From Bacillota bacterium (GTDB lineage: Bacteria > Bacillota > Clostridia > Lachnospirales > Lachnospiraceae), in the NCBI GenBank assembly GCA_023391695.1, contig JAEWAK010000024.1, positions 1-52,598 on the forward strand: a stretch of DNA of 52,598 nt, given 5' to 3'. Positions within the stretch are counted from its first letter, which is position 1; each line of letters starts with the position of its first letter. The notes under the pieces are model-generated. The model did not search any database and was not told where the DNA came from. It worked only from the letters and a program-made list of their open reading frames with translations. Positions 36,109 through 44,921 of the stretch are shown piece by piece. The position numbers and the translations under genes were made by a program.

Positions 36109-36166
36109 ATTTTTCAAATTAATTCACAGACAAAACCTTGTTTCAGATCCCGCTGTTCCAGCCTGA

Positions 36167-38809
36167 TTAAAATACAAATTCAAAATGATAAGTACCGGAT
36201 CCTGTCCGGGCTTTCATTCCGTCCTGTGTCTTTTCGAACAACAAACCATCCGCTTGTAAAACCTCCTTTGCCCCATCCAGTACAATGTCTGCCGTTGTAT
36301 TGTGGGGAACCGTAACCTCCAAAACAGCATGGGAGCCGTTTACCTCCCAGTATACGGATAAATCGCCGTACACCGACTTATACCCAGCCTTTAAATAGGA
36401 TAAACCGCCTCCAAAACGGGGATGGATCAAAGCATGCTTATACCCGGGACTGGCTTCGTCGATTTCAAATCCGGCGGCCACCCTGTACAGCCATTCACCA
36501 ATGGCCCCGTAAGCATAATGGTTAAAGGAATTCATATCCGGGCTCCACATGGTTCCGTCGGGCCGGATGCCGTCCCAATGCTCCCAGACTGTGGTGGCAC
36601 CCATCTTAACCTGATACAGCCAGGAAGGGAAATCCTCCTTCAGTAATAAATCATAAGCTTCTTTAATATAGCCGTTCTGGCTTAAGGCATGGCAGATATA
36701 CGGCGTTCCCACAAAGCCGGTAACCAGGTGGCCGTTTTCTTTTTCAATGAGTTTTACCAAAGTATCTGCGGTTTTTTGACGGTATTGTTCCGGAACCAGG
36801 TTAAAATACAGGGCTACCACATGGGCTGTCTGGGTATTTGCCGTCATATTTCCTTCGGGATCAAAGAAATGCTTCTGGAAGCCGGATTTTATCTGTTCAT
36901 AGAGCTTCTGATAGATTTCGTGATCCTTTTTGTTGCCGATATAGTCAGCCATCCTGGCAAACAGGCCTGTGGAATAGGCATAATAAGCCGTGCAGGTCAA
37001 GTCGTTGGGGGTCGCCCCAAAGTAACTGCCTTCCTCGGCATCTAAAGCTACCCAGTCACCGAACTGCAGTTTATAATTCCATATGCCGTCCACCGAATGG
37101 GCCTGCATAAAATCAATCCATGCCTTCATGCTGTTATATTGTTCTTTGATAATTTTTTTATCCCCAAAGGTCAAATACAGGGTCCAGGGATTAATGACCG
37201 CCACATCGGCCCACGCTGCCGCCGAGTGGGTTCCCTGCTTTACAAGCCAGTCATCTTCTTCCCTGCCTGAAATAATATCCGGAACCACATGGGGTACGCC
37301 GCCCTCCGCGGTCTGGTCTGCCGCAACATCTTTCAGCCACTTACTGAAAAAAGTATAAGTATTCATCAGATAGCTGGCGGTCCTGCAAAAGATCTGGGCA
37401 TCACCTGTCCAGCCAAGACGTTCATTCCGCTGGGGACAATCCGTGGGAACATCCAGGAAATTTCCTTTTAAACCCCATAAAATATTATGCTGGAGCTGGT
37501 TAAGGTCTTGGTTGGAGCATTCAAAAGTACCGGTGGGCTCCATATCCGAGTGGACCGCCCAAGCCGTGAAATCGTCTGTCTTTAGTTCCCCCGGATAGGC
37601 AGCAATCTTCGCAAACTGAAACCCCTGGAAGGTAAAGTTCGGACGGTATTCCTCTTCTCCTCCCTTGCAGGTAAAATCCAGGGTTTCTTTTGCACTTCTT
37701 AAATTATCCAGATAGACATTTCCTTCCGAATCCAGGACTTCAAAGCATTGCAGGATCACTTTATCACCTGCTTTCCCATTTACCTTAAACCGGATCCAGC
37801 CGGTCATATTCTGTCCGAAATCGATCACCTTATCACCCTTTGGAGTAATTAAGATGCGTTTTGCGGGAACCGGTTCAATTTCTTTGACCCTGGTGCCGGC
37901 CTGGGCAGACAAAACTTCTTTGTTATATTCAACCAGATTCACACCTTTCCAGGTTTCTTCCCGGAATCCTGATGTGTTCCACCCTTCCTGCTCAAGCCTT
38001 GCATCATAAATCTCCCCGTCATAAATTTCGGAAAACAACACCGGACTGTCAGACCCTTTCCAGGTTTCATCCGTTTTAATGATTTCACTGGTACCGTCTT
38101 CGTACCGGATATGGATCTGTCCTAAAAAGGCAGTCAGTTTTCCATAGTTATTCCTTGCACCGATAAATCCCATAACCCCTTTATACCAGCCGGCACCCAG
38201 GGAAGCACCTGCCGCATTCTGGCCCTCCTTTAAAAGCTGCGTCACTTCATAAGTCTGGTACAGCAGGTGTTTCTTATAGGAAGTAAAACCTGGAGTCATT
38301 TCATCCGTTCCGACCTTTTCTCCGTTTAAATAGAATTGATACAGCCCCAGGGCTGTGGTAAAAGCATAGGCTTCTTTTACTTTTCCCTTTACGGTAAATT
38401 CTTTTCTTAAATAAGTTCCTTTCGAATTATCTGCGTCTTTTTCCGTTTCTGCCGAGATGAAATCCGCCTTCCATTCCTCATTCTTTAACAGGGCGGTCAC
38501 AAAAGAGGCGCTTTCGCTCCAATCACTCATTTCACCGGACCGGTTCTGAACTTTTACCCTTACATAATACCTGGAGGCCGATTCCAGCCTGAAGCCTTCC
38601 ATAAATACATGGGCGGATTCTTCCTCCTTTACCAGACCGCTGTCATATAAAATCTCCGTAAAACCCTGGTCTTTTGAAATCTGCAGCCGGTAGGCTTTCT
38701 GGCTGACATTCCTCTTGTCGCTTTCTATGATCCAGCCAAACTGAGGCATCCGGGTTACACCCACTGCCTGCTTTAAATAATCCATGCGTATTTCTTTTAC
38801 TTTCAGCAT
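36167..38809 (-). CDS. alpha-L-rhamnosidase, GH78
   Basis: This 880-residue enzyme releases terminal alpha-L-rhamnose. The N-terminal fibronectin-like and beta-sandwich domains are followed by an (alpha/alpha)6 barrel holding the GH78 catalytic motif DVPTDCPQRNERLGWTGD (453-470) with the general acid in NER (E463) and D470. A C-terminal beta-sandwich closes the protein. The motif AGWYKG (about 207-212) is also typical. No signal peptide, so it acts on imported rhamnosides. GGGAG precedes the ATG; that ribosome site lies inside the first of two tandem 72-base repeats. An AraC gene transcribed the same way lies upstream. Confidence 0.93.
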   Translation of the reverse strand: MLKVKEIRMDYLKQAVGVTRMPQFGWIIESDKRNVSQKAYRLQISKDQGFTEILYDSGLVKEEESAHVFMEGFRLESASRYYVRVKVQNRSGEMSDWSESASFVTALLKNEEWKADFISAETEKDADNSKGTYLRKEFTVKGKVKEAYAFTTALGLYQFYLNGEKVGTDEMTPGFTSYKKHLLYQTYEVTQLLKEGQNAAGASLGAGWYKGVMGFIGARNNYGKLTAFLGQIHIRYEDGTSEIIKTDETWKGSDSPVLFSEIYDGEIYDARLEQEGWNTSGFREETWKGVNLVEYNKEVLSAQAGTRVKEIEPVPAKRILITPKGDKVIDFGQNMTGWIRFKVNGKAGDKVILQCFEVLDSEGNVYLDNLRSAKETLDFTCKGGEEEYRPNFTFQGFQFAKIAAYPGELKTDDFTAWAVHSDMEPTGTFECSNQDLNQLQHNILWGLKGNFLDVPTDCPQRNERLGWTGDAQIFCRTASYLMNTYTFFSKWLKDVAADQTAEGGVPHVVPDIISGREEDDWLVKQGTHSAAAWADVAVINPWTLYLTFGDKKIIKEQYNSMKAWIDFMQAHSVDGIWNYKLQFGDWVALDAEEGSYFGATPNDLTCTAYYAYSTGLFARMADYIGNKKDHEIYQKLYEQIKSGFQKHFFDPEGNMTANTQTAHVVALYFNLVPEQYRQKTADTLVKLIEKENGHLVTGFVGTPYICHALSQNGYIKEAYDLLLKEDFPSWLYQVKMGATTVWEHWDGIRPDGTMWSPDMNSFNHYAYGAIGEWLYRVAAGFEIDEASPGYKHALIHPRFGGGLSYLKAGYKSVYGDLSVYWEVNGSHAVLEVTVPHNTTADIVLDGAKEVLQADGLLFEKTQDGMKARTGSGTYHFEFVF

Positions 38810-38813
38810 ATTG

Positions 38814-38957
38814 AACTCCCATCTGTGCGCTTTAACGCACGTGCAAATCAGGATGTTGAAAAAACCGCTTTTATTTTTTCAACCTAACTCCCATCTGTGC
38901 ACTCTAGCGCACACACAATTCAGGATGTTGAAAAACTGCTTTTATTTTTTCAATCTG
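38814..38957 (-). repeat. two tandem 72-base copies forming GH78 leader
   Basis: Copy one (38814-38885) and copy two (38886-38957) share about 85-90 percent identity by eye. Each, on the minus strand, has a GTTGAAAAA...TTTTTCAAC hairpin, a TGTGCGC...GCGCAC hairpin and the ribosome site GATGGGAGTT. The copy nearest the gene supplies the GH78 ribosome site; the other carries a duplicate not followed by a start codon. Confidence 0.75.
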
Positions 38958-39086
38958 CTTCCCTTTTCTGTATTAACCGGATTGTGAGATACAATAATCC
39001 TTATACTGTCAGAATAAAGGAAAAGAAAATCCATGGCAATAACGCTTTTTCACAAATTCATCGACCAAAAGTCAGCTTTTTTTCGG

Positions 39087-39249
39087 GGAGACAAACGCGT
39101 GAAGGAAAATTGTCCGCTTTTCGATCCCGCTTTAAGTAACTTCTTGAAGTCTTATTATGTCTATGGGGTTCATTCCCTGCAAAATCGGGCAACTACATCC
39201 AGAAGTTGCCTTTGATCTGAGCAATTTTCCCTTCATGTGTTTGTCCCGC
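39087..39249. repeat. long imperfect palindrome, MITE-like or structured RNA
   Basis: The outer arms GACAAACGCGTGAAGG (39092-39107) and CCTTCATGTGTTTGTC (about 39230-39245) pair, and the pairing continues inwards (AAAATTG/CAATTTT, then GTAACTTCT with AGAAGTTGC). The 163-base foldback lies just past the AraC stop at 39258. It could end AraC transcription or be a small mobile element; no coding sequence is inside. Confidence 0.6.
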
Positions 39250-39257
39250 ATTTTTAG

Positions 39258-40283
39258 TTAAATAATGGGTTTCTGTCTCTCGCGGTAATCGCCCGGCGTA
39301 CAGCCTTCCGATTCCTGAAATATCTTATAAAAAAAATTCGTATTATTATAGCCGCTGCGGGTAATTACTTCGGTGACCGGAAGCTCCGTATTCAGAAGCA
39401 GCATTTTTGCCCTGCCTAATTTCTGTTCCTGGAGATGTTCCACAAAGCTTCTCCCGGTCCTTTTCTTAAGGAACATGGTCAGGTACTTCTCATTGAAACC
39501 GAAATGCCCGGCAACGGTCTTCAGGGAACAGGATTCATAATTATTTTCAATATATTCCAGGATATCAAACAACTTCCGGTTGAGCTTCTGATTCTTTGTA
39601 TTATGGGATGGGTTTTCCCGGTAAGACCTTAATAGCTCCGTAAACAAAATAATGATATAGCTTTCCATGACCTCCCTTTTTCCAAGATCATTCCCGTAAT
39701 ACTCACCTAATATATTCTCCATTAAACTGCGGAATCTGGGGTTATGACCGGTTTCAAAGAATAAATACTGCTTTGTTTCCTGGCCTTTTATGATCGCGTT
39801 CATCAGGAATTCGGCCAGTATCCCCTGCCTGGTCATGCGGTTGAAAAAGGCTGCCGCAAAAAACTCTTTCCGCATTAAAATATTTACAATAATATCATTA
39901 TCACCGGCTTCCGCCACCGAATGTGTCGTCTGTGTATCCAATATACAGACATCGCCCTCGGCATACTCTACTTTTTTACCGTTGATTACCTGGGTGCAGG
40001 ATCCCGACCAGATATAGTTTAATTCAATATAGTTATGCCTGTGGGGGAATACAGGCTGGAACCTGTCCTGCCGGTTGATGCCTATATTCTCATAGGAAGA
40101 GAGGAAATAGTCGTCTTTGAAAAGATAAGTCTTCTGCACACTTCCATTATCCTCGCCCATCTCTTCATACTTCTGGTATACTTTATCCTCGCTGCAGGGA
40201 TTCCCGTTTAAGAACTTTTTTTCCTTTTCATTATACTGCCTCAGAAAAATATCCAACTCTGTACGGTCCGTGAATCTCAACAC
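39258..40283 (-). CDS. AraC-family transcriptional regulator
   Basis: A 341-residue AraC regulator: an extra N-terminal segment of about 70 residues, a cupin domain with FPHRHNYIELNYIWSG (about 82-97) and VCILDTQTTHSV (about 112-123), and a C-terminal double helix-turn-helix (about 235-335; LPVTEVITRSGYNNTNFFYKIF). The start is uncertain: the listed GTG at 40283 lies directly after AAAGG with almost no spacing, and no better in-frame start is seen nearby. It is upstream of and co-oriented with GH78, which is its most likely target. Confidence 0.85.
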   Translation of the reverse strand: MLRFTDRTELDIFLRQYNEKEKKFLNGNPCSEDKVYQKYEEMGEDNGSVQKTYLFKDDYFLSSYENIGINRQDRFQPVFPHRHNYIELNYIWSGSCTQVINGKKVEYAEGDVCILDTQTTHSVAEAGDNDIIVNILMRKEFFAAAFFNRMTRQGILAEFLMNAIIKGQETKQYLFFETGHNPRFRSLMENILGEYYGNDLGKREVMESYIIILFTELLRSYRENPSHNTKNQKLNRKLFDILEYIENNYESCSLKTVAGHFGFNEKYLTMFLKKRTGRSFVEHLQEQKLGRAKMLLLNTELPVTEVITRSGYNNTNFFYKIFQESEGCTPGDYRERQKPII

Positions 40284-40526
40284 CTTTCATTATAGATTAC
40301 TTGTTTCATTTCTTTCAATCTAAGTATATCAGTAACTATTTCAGGATTCAATGCTCCCATTATAATTCCAGTCAAAAACGTTACAGTTCAGCCTTACAGC
40401 CAAATTGTATCCACAAAACATCTTATTCGGCAATCGATGAATACAACTAATATCCATAAAGTGTCAGGAAATAAAACATACAATTGTTAATAAGACATAT
40501 TATTATAAGACAATTTCCTTTAACAC
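40284..40526. other. intergenic region between AraC and ctc
   Basis: AT-rich region between divergent genes. It contains a GTTACAGTTCAGCC repeat remnant near 40379 and must hold the minus-strand AraC promoter. No coding signal was seen. Confidence 0.4.
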
Positions 40527-40554
40527 TTGATATTTTTCTGTTTTAGTATATAAT
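40527..40554 (+). promoter_or_regulatory. sigmaA promoter of ctc/rplY
   Basis: TTGATA (40527-40532), a 16-base spacer and TATAAT (40549-40554). Transcription would start near 40561, giving a 5' leader of about 125 bases before the ATG at 40686. Confidence 0.75.
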
Positions 40555-40685
40555 GACCATTAGAATGACAAACAATTAAAATTAAAATTTAGAATTTTTA
40601 TTTTAATTCTGCATATAGCTGTCAATAATAATAATAGTAAACCATTTATAATTCACATACATATTATTAAAAGGAGGCTGTATTC

Positions 40686-41279
40686 ATGAAAGAAACAGTA
40701 AGTATGAATTTTGTAACAAGAACAGAAAAAACCAAAGGTGCCAATAATTCCTTAAGAAAAAACGGCTACTTGCCCGGCAGCATTTACGGTAAGGGTATTA
40801 CCCCTTTATCCATAGCAGTAAGGAAGGATGAGTTAAGAAAACATGTCAATAAATATGGCCGGAATTCCATATACAAGCTTGAAGACGGCAGCCAGAAGCC
40901 CATTACGGTAATGATCAAGGAAATACAGGTTTCGCCTGTAAGCCATGAATATAACCACGTGGATTTCCAGCAGGTCAGCCTTTCCGAGGAAATTAAAACC
41001 GAGCTGTTAATCCGGGTTACCGGAATGGACCTTCTTGAATCCAAACATTTATTTTTAAACAGACAGTTGGATAGTATACTGGTTACGGGACTGCCCCAGG
41101 CTATTCCGGAAGCCGTTGAAATCGATGTATCCGGTTTAAGTGCAGGGGATGTTGTTAAAGTCGGTGACCTTAAACTCCCTGAAGGAATCCATTTAGAACT
41201 TAATCCGGAACAGGTTATCCTTTCCGCTAATGAAGCGAAAACACCAACAGAACCTGAGAGGGAGCCGGAGCAGGAATAA
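40686..41279 (+). CDS. ctc: ribosomal protein L25 / general stress protein Ctc
   Basis: This 197-residue protein is the long (TL5/Ctc) form of bL25, which binds 5S rRNA in the large ribosomal subunit. The N-terminal L25 domain (about 1-95) includes LRKNGYLPGSIYGKG; the C-terminal TL5 beta domain (about 100-185) has LPQAIPEAVEIDVSGLSAGD and VGDLKLPEGI. The tail is acidic (EPEREPEQE). AAAAGGAGG precedes the ATG. It stands alone with its own promoter and terminator amid sugar genes, which is common for ctc. Stress induction is known in Bacillus but nothing here shows a sigmaB promoter. Confidence 0.95.
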   Translation: MKETVSMNFVTRTEKTKGANNSLRKNGYLPGSIYGKGITPLSIAVRKDELRKHVNKYGRNSIYKLEDGSQKPITVMIKEIQVSPVSHEYNHVDFQQVSLSEEIKTELLIRVTGMDLLESKHLFLNRQLDSILVTGLPQAIPEAVEIDVSGLSAGDVVKVGDLKLPEGIHLELNPEQVILSANEAKTPTEPEREPEQE

Positions 41280-41310
41280 TCTGATAACGAGATCACATAT
41301 CTAAACAAAA

Positions 41311-41355
41311 ACCACCGGATTAAGTTGCAGTAACAACTTAATCCGGTGGTTTTTG
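41311..41355 (+). terminator. terminator of ctc
   Basis: ACCACCGGATTAAGTTG pairs perfectly with CAACTTAATCCGGTGGT (17 pairs, six-base loop), followed by TTTT. Confidence 0.9.
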
Positions 41356-41490
41356 TAAAAACGCCACAATAAAAGCCTTTTTTGCTGCTTTTTGTATATT
41401 TTTGTGATACAATACTTTATATCAGATTCATAAAAATAAGTTTAAGAAACGGTAATTTTTTAAATCCGTTATCCTGAAAGGTTAGATTTT

Positions 41491-42945
41491 ATGTATTATT
41501 TGTTACTTTTCACTTCCTCCGAAACTCTGAAAAGAGAAACTGAATGCCTGCTCCAGCCTGTTTTATCAGATTCTTTCATAATAGATGTAACTCCTTTTCC
41601 TGAAACTTCTGTCAGTATTTTACCGGGAGGAATGCCTTCCGCAATTTTACTGGATATAATTAATCAGCCTGAACAGAATGAAAATCCCTGGATTCAATTA
41701 TTACTCTGTCAGTTTCCTGCTATACCCATTCTTTATTATGATGGTTCCTGCTCCCTTAAGGAACATTTACTTTTGCTTATTAAAAATAAAGATTTTACTC
41801 CAATTAAGGAACAATACTATATTCCCTATTCCCAGGGAATGAACTTCCTGAAACAGCTTTCATCCTTTAATTTTTCCATTTCCCATCCCAACATGAATTC
41901 CGCGGATTTTTCCATGATGAGCTTTGCCGCCTGTATTGCCCGATATGTTGAAACTGACACCATGAGCGGTCTGGCAGAAATCTGCGCTAACCTTGTCCGG
42001 TACTACCCTTCTTCTTTCTGTTACCTGAATACATCCAGCAGAATTTTTCTCTTTGTTCTTTACGAACACACCGTAAATTTCATGCAGCTGGAACTAAACA
42101 GGCAAACCCTGATAGACAAAGTACTGGAGAAAAATAACGCCTTTCCATTATTCAAATTCGGTATTATACATCATGACTTAACAGGTTTGAAATCTTCATT
42201 CCTGGAGGCAAGTCAGGTATATTATTGTAACAATCTGCGAAATCCTTGTACTTTTTTTGAAGAAATATCCAGTCCCCCCGGCCAACTGTTAAAGCAGCAG
42301 AAATTAATGGAAATTGAACGCTCTATCCGTACGGATATTCAATTTCGGGAAGGACAGAATGTCCTGCAATATACCAGGCAATGGTTTGCTGAGTACCGAA
42401 ACCGTCATTATGTACTCAATGATATGAAATACGACCTTATCATCCTTTACTCCAGTATTAAATATGTCCTTTTTGATATGTATAACTTAAAATTAAAAAG
42501 AATCAAATCCGGACTTGAGGTACATGAAATTTTAAGTATCACCTCAACGGAAGAATTGGAAAACTGGTTTTGCACCTGGCTGATCTATACATTGGATAAT
42601 TTTGACCTGACCCGCTCAAATACCGGTTTTCAGCTTCAGGAAATATTACAATTCATATCCAATCATATTATGGATGACCTGTCTTTAAAAACTGTTTCCA
42701 GTTACTTTTATATAAATCCTTCATATTTAAGCACTCTTTTTAAGAAAAAAACCGGCCAGACTTACATTTCTTATGTAACCAAAGTTAAGATGGAGAAAGC
42801 TTGTGAATTACTGAATGCCAACTACAAAGTATTTGAAATCGCCCGAATGCTAGGTTATGAAGATATACGCTATTTCCGGGATACCTTTAAAAAATACCAT
42901 GGAGCACCGCCTTCAAAATTCAAATCCCATCAAAAACAACAATGA
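41491..42945 (+). CDS. AraC-type regulator with atypical N-terminal domain
   Basis: This 484-residue protein ends in a clear AraC double helix-turn-helix (about 385-482; FEIARMLGYEDIRYFRDTFKKYHG). It lacks a cupin. The first 120 residues alternate strands and helices (YLLLFTSSE, ILLDIINQ, PILYYDG) like a degenerate receiver domain, but the acidic pocket is incomplete, so phosphorylation is doubtful. The middle 250 residues are helical and resemble the linker of YesN regulators. GAAAGG precedes the ATG. It faces the operon ADP-ribosylglycohydrolase/ABC transporter (43094-48342), which has no kinase gene, and probably controls it. Confidence 0.82.
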   Translation: MYYLLLFTSSETLKRETECLLQPVLSDSFIIDVTPFPETSVSILPGGMPSAILLDIINQPEQNENPWIQLLLCQFPAIPILYYDGSCSLKEHLLLLIKNKDFTPIKEQYYIPYSQGMNFLKQLSSFNFSISHPNMNSADFSMMSFAACIARYVETDTMSGLAEICANLVRYYPSSFCYLNTSSRIFLFVLYEHTVNFMQLELNRQTLIDKVLEKNNAFPLFKFGIIHHDLTGLKSSFLEASQVYYCNNLRNPCTFFEEISSPPGQLLKQQKLMEIERSIRTDIQFREGQNVLQYTRQWFAEYRNRHYVLNDMKYDLIILYSSIKYVLFDMYNLKLKRIKSGLEVHEILSITSTEELENWFCTWLIYTLDNFDLTRSNTGFQLQEILQFISNHIMDDLSLKTVSSYFYINPSYLSTLFKKKTGQTYISYVTKVKMEKACELLNANYKVFEIARMLGYEDIRYFRDTFKKYHGAPPSKFKSHQKQQ

Positions 42946-42979
42946 AAGCCCGAAAAGCCTTTACATAAGAAAGTTAAAA

Positions 42980-43056
42980 GGGCTGCTGCAAAATTCAAAA
43001 TTTATAAAACTTAGTAAAACCCAAGCGCAGTAAACTTATCATTTTGCAACAGCCCC
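42980..43056. terminator. bidirectional terminator between convergent genes
   Basis: GGGCTGCTGCAAAAT (42980-42994) pairs with ATTTTGCAACAGCCC (about 43041-43055). The minus strand continues TTTTAAC. It ends both the AraC transcript and the ADP-ribosylglycohydrolase operon. Confidence 0.75.
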
Positions 43057-43093
43057 TAATACAGGTCCCTATTCTCCCTGCCTTACAACCGGC

Positions 43094-44641
43094 TTAAATT
43101 CTCGGCAGATTATTTATTGAATGAGGTCCTTTCTTTTCCCATTTGACTTCCCTTACTTTTCCTGTTTCACTGACCAGTACAACAGGTACATGCATTACAT
43201 GCCTGTTTTTATTTTCTTCATAGATGAACTCTGCCACAAACCGGTAGATTGGTTTTAGCGTTGCCCCGGTACTTATTTCATACTCCAGTTCTTTAATTCC
43301 TGCTCCCATATGAGCCATAGTAAGAAATACGGAAACCTCATTCTGAGGCAGAACCATACAGTCTTCCCTGTTGTACAGGTATACATTTACCCTGTCTGAA
43401 GTAACAGATTTAGAAGTATTGGATAAAATAAATTTAATCTTTTTGGGTTCTTCTCTGGTAATAACCGGGTCTCCGCAATAATCTATTCTCACATTCAGAT
43501 ATGGGAACTCATATTTCACCGTTTTCATTTCTTCATAGATATTCTTAAAATAAGGTTTTGCATAAAGTTCTGTTTCCTTGATCTGTTCTTCTTCCTGAAT
43601 GCAAAGTTCTTCCCATACTTTATTTTTCAAAACCAAAACCCTGTCCGTAAGTTCTTCTACCGAAACCGGAATTCTGCCTGCCATACGGAAGGGATCAATA
43701 CTGCAGGTTACAATTTTGTGCCCGATCGGTTCAATCCATTTTTTTTCGAAAAAATCAATCCCATTCATTATACCAAACAAGGCAGCAATGGTACCTGCGG
43801 TACAATCCGTATCTTCACCATAATGAACTGCGGTCAGAATGGACTTCTCAAAATCACCGTTTCCAAAAAGCAGTCCATAAATAATAATCATTATGTTGGA
43901 AGGAACATCCCAACCCATTTTTCCATTATTATAACCCTTTTTCTCATCTTCCTCCGAAATATAATGCCACTCCAGATGTCCGATAAAGTTCTGCATGATA
44001 TATTCCCTGGTTTCCGCTTCATTCATCCCGGCATCAAAGGTTTCTAAAGCCCTTCTTACCCCTTCACTTACCGCACATTTTTCAGGTATGTAGGAAAGCC
44101 CGATCTCAATCAGCTTTCTGATGTCTTTTATGTAAAAAGCTGCACTCTCCATAGCCGCAGCAAAAACTTCAGCATAAACACCTTCACCATCGCCATGATC
44201 CACAATAGCATCCTCAAAGGCATATTTTGCTGCTAAATCAGGGTATCCCGGGAAAAGGCACGCCCAGATTTCCGATCGGATATAAGAACCGCAGCTATCC
44301 TTGAATTCATTGTTAAATGTTCCGGTTACAGGAGGCTGTAATCCCGTCCTCAAATTAGTTTTAGCTACTCCGTATTCCGCATGGGTAAAAATCATAAATT
44401 CATTAAAATATTCCCCCAGGATCTTGGAATCAATTTGAATACCTTTATCTTCCAATGCAAGCAACCATAAAATTTGAATATCCAAATCGTCATTCGGAAG
44501 CGGTTCCCCGTTAAAATCGTGGGTATAATAAGTGATATCATTTTTACAACGTTCCCATTCCATGGGCATTCCCAATGTTCCGCCTATATTTTTTCCCATC
44601 CAGCAGCCTAATACTTTATTGCGATATTTATCTTTATTCAT
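43094..44641 (-). CDS. ADP-ribosylglycohydrolase (DraG/ARH) family protein
   Basis: This 515-residue protein has the ARH fold: LGCWMGKNIGGTLG at 11-24, the first metal motif NDDLD (50-54) and the second GEDTDCTAGTIAA (275-287), with metal-binding aspartates in place. The extra 180-residue C-terminal part looks like a beta-sandwich. ARH enzymes remove ADP-ribose from proteins or nucleic acids, but many relatives in sugar operons have unknown glycosidic substrates. It is the last gene after a sugar ABC transporter, so hydrolysis of an imported glycoside or nucleoside is possible. Only a weak GGGTG precedes the ATG. Reaction uncertain. Confidence 0.85.
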   Translation of the reverse strand: MNKDKYRNKVLGCWMGKNIGGTLGMPMEWERCKNDITYYTHDFNGEPLPNDDLDIQILWLLALEDKGIQIDSKILGEYFNEFMIFTHAEYGVAKTNLRTGLQPPVTGTFNNEFKDSCGSYIRSEIWACLFPGYPDLAAKYAFEDAIVDHGDGEGVYAEVFAAAMESAAFYIKDIRKLIEIGLSYIPEKCAVSEGVRRALETFDAGMNEAETREYIMQNFIGHLEWHYISEEDEKKGYNNGKMGWDVPSNIMIIIYGLLFGNGDFEKSILTAVHYGEDTDCTAGTIAALFGIMNGIDFFEKKWIEPIGHKIVTCSIDPFRMAGRIPVSVEELTDRVLVLKNKVWEELCIQEEEQIKETELYAKPYFKNIYEEMKTVKYEFPYLNVRIDYCGDPVITREEPKKIKFILSNTSKSVTSDRVNVYLYNREDCMVLPQNEVSVFLTMAHMGAGIKELEYEISTGATLKPIYRFVAEFIYEENKNRHVMHVPVVLVSETGKVREVKWEKKGPHSINNLPRI

Positions 44642-44921
44642 ATTTTACACCCATTGCATATCGCAGATCTGTTTGCGATATTGCCACAACATAAAATGTG
44701 AAAGAAGCTCACCGTGGCATCCTTTCTTAATCCATATTTTCTTTCACGCTTCAAACAGGATACCGTGTAAACGGCATCTCTAATAATTGGAGAAGAAGAT
44801 GTTTCTTCTTCATACTTACTTTCACTGCATACCGCAAGACTTCATGCGGTACTTCCATATATTACTTAATTGACAAAAGCACCTTGGCTTTTCTGCTTAA
44901 CAAATCCAATTCCCGGATTTC
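44642..44921 (-). other. hairpin-rich spacer between permease and ARH genes
   Basis: This 280-base spacer has at least four foldbacks: ATATCGCA/TGCGATAT (about 44658-44681), GTGAAAGAA/TTCTTTCAC, GAAGAAGA/TCTTCTTC and TACCGCA/TGCGGTA (about 44831-44853). None has a strong U-run. It could be a processed or attenuating segment. Confidence 0.5.

Noticed and set aside
38814..38957. CRISPR-like repeat pair
   Set aside because: Only two adjacent 72-base copies with no spacers; it is a tandem duplication.
40784..41308. 174-codon minus-strand ORF opposite ctc
   Set aside because: Shadow of the ctc reading frame, Ser-rich, no ribosome site.
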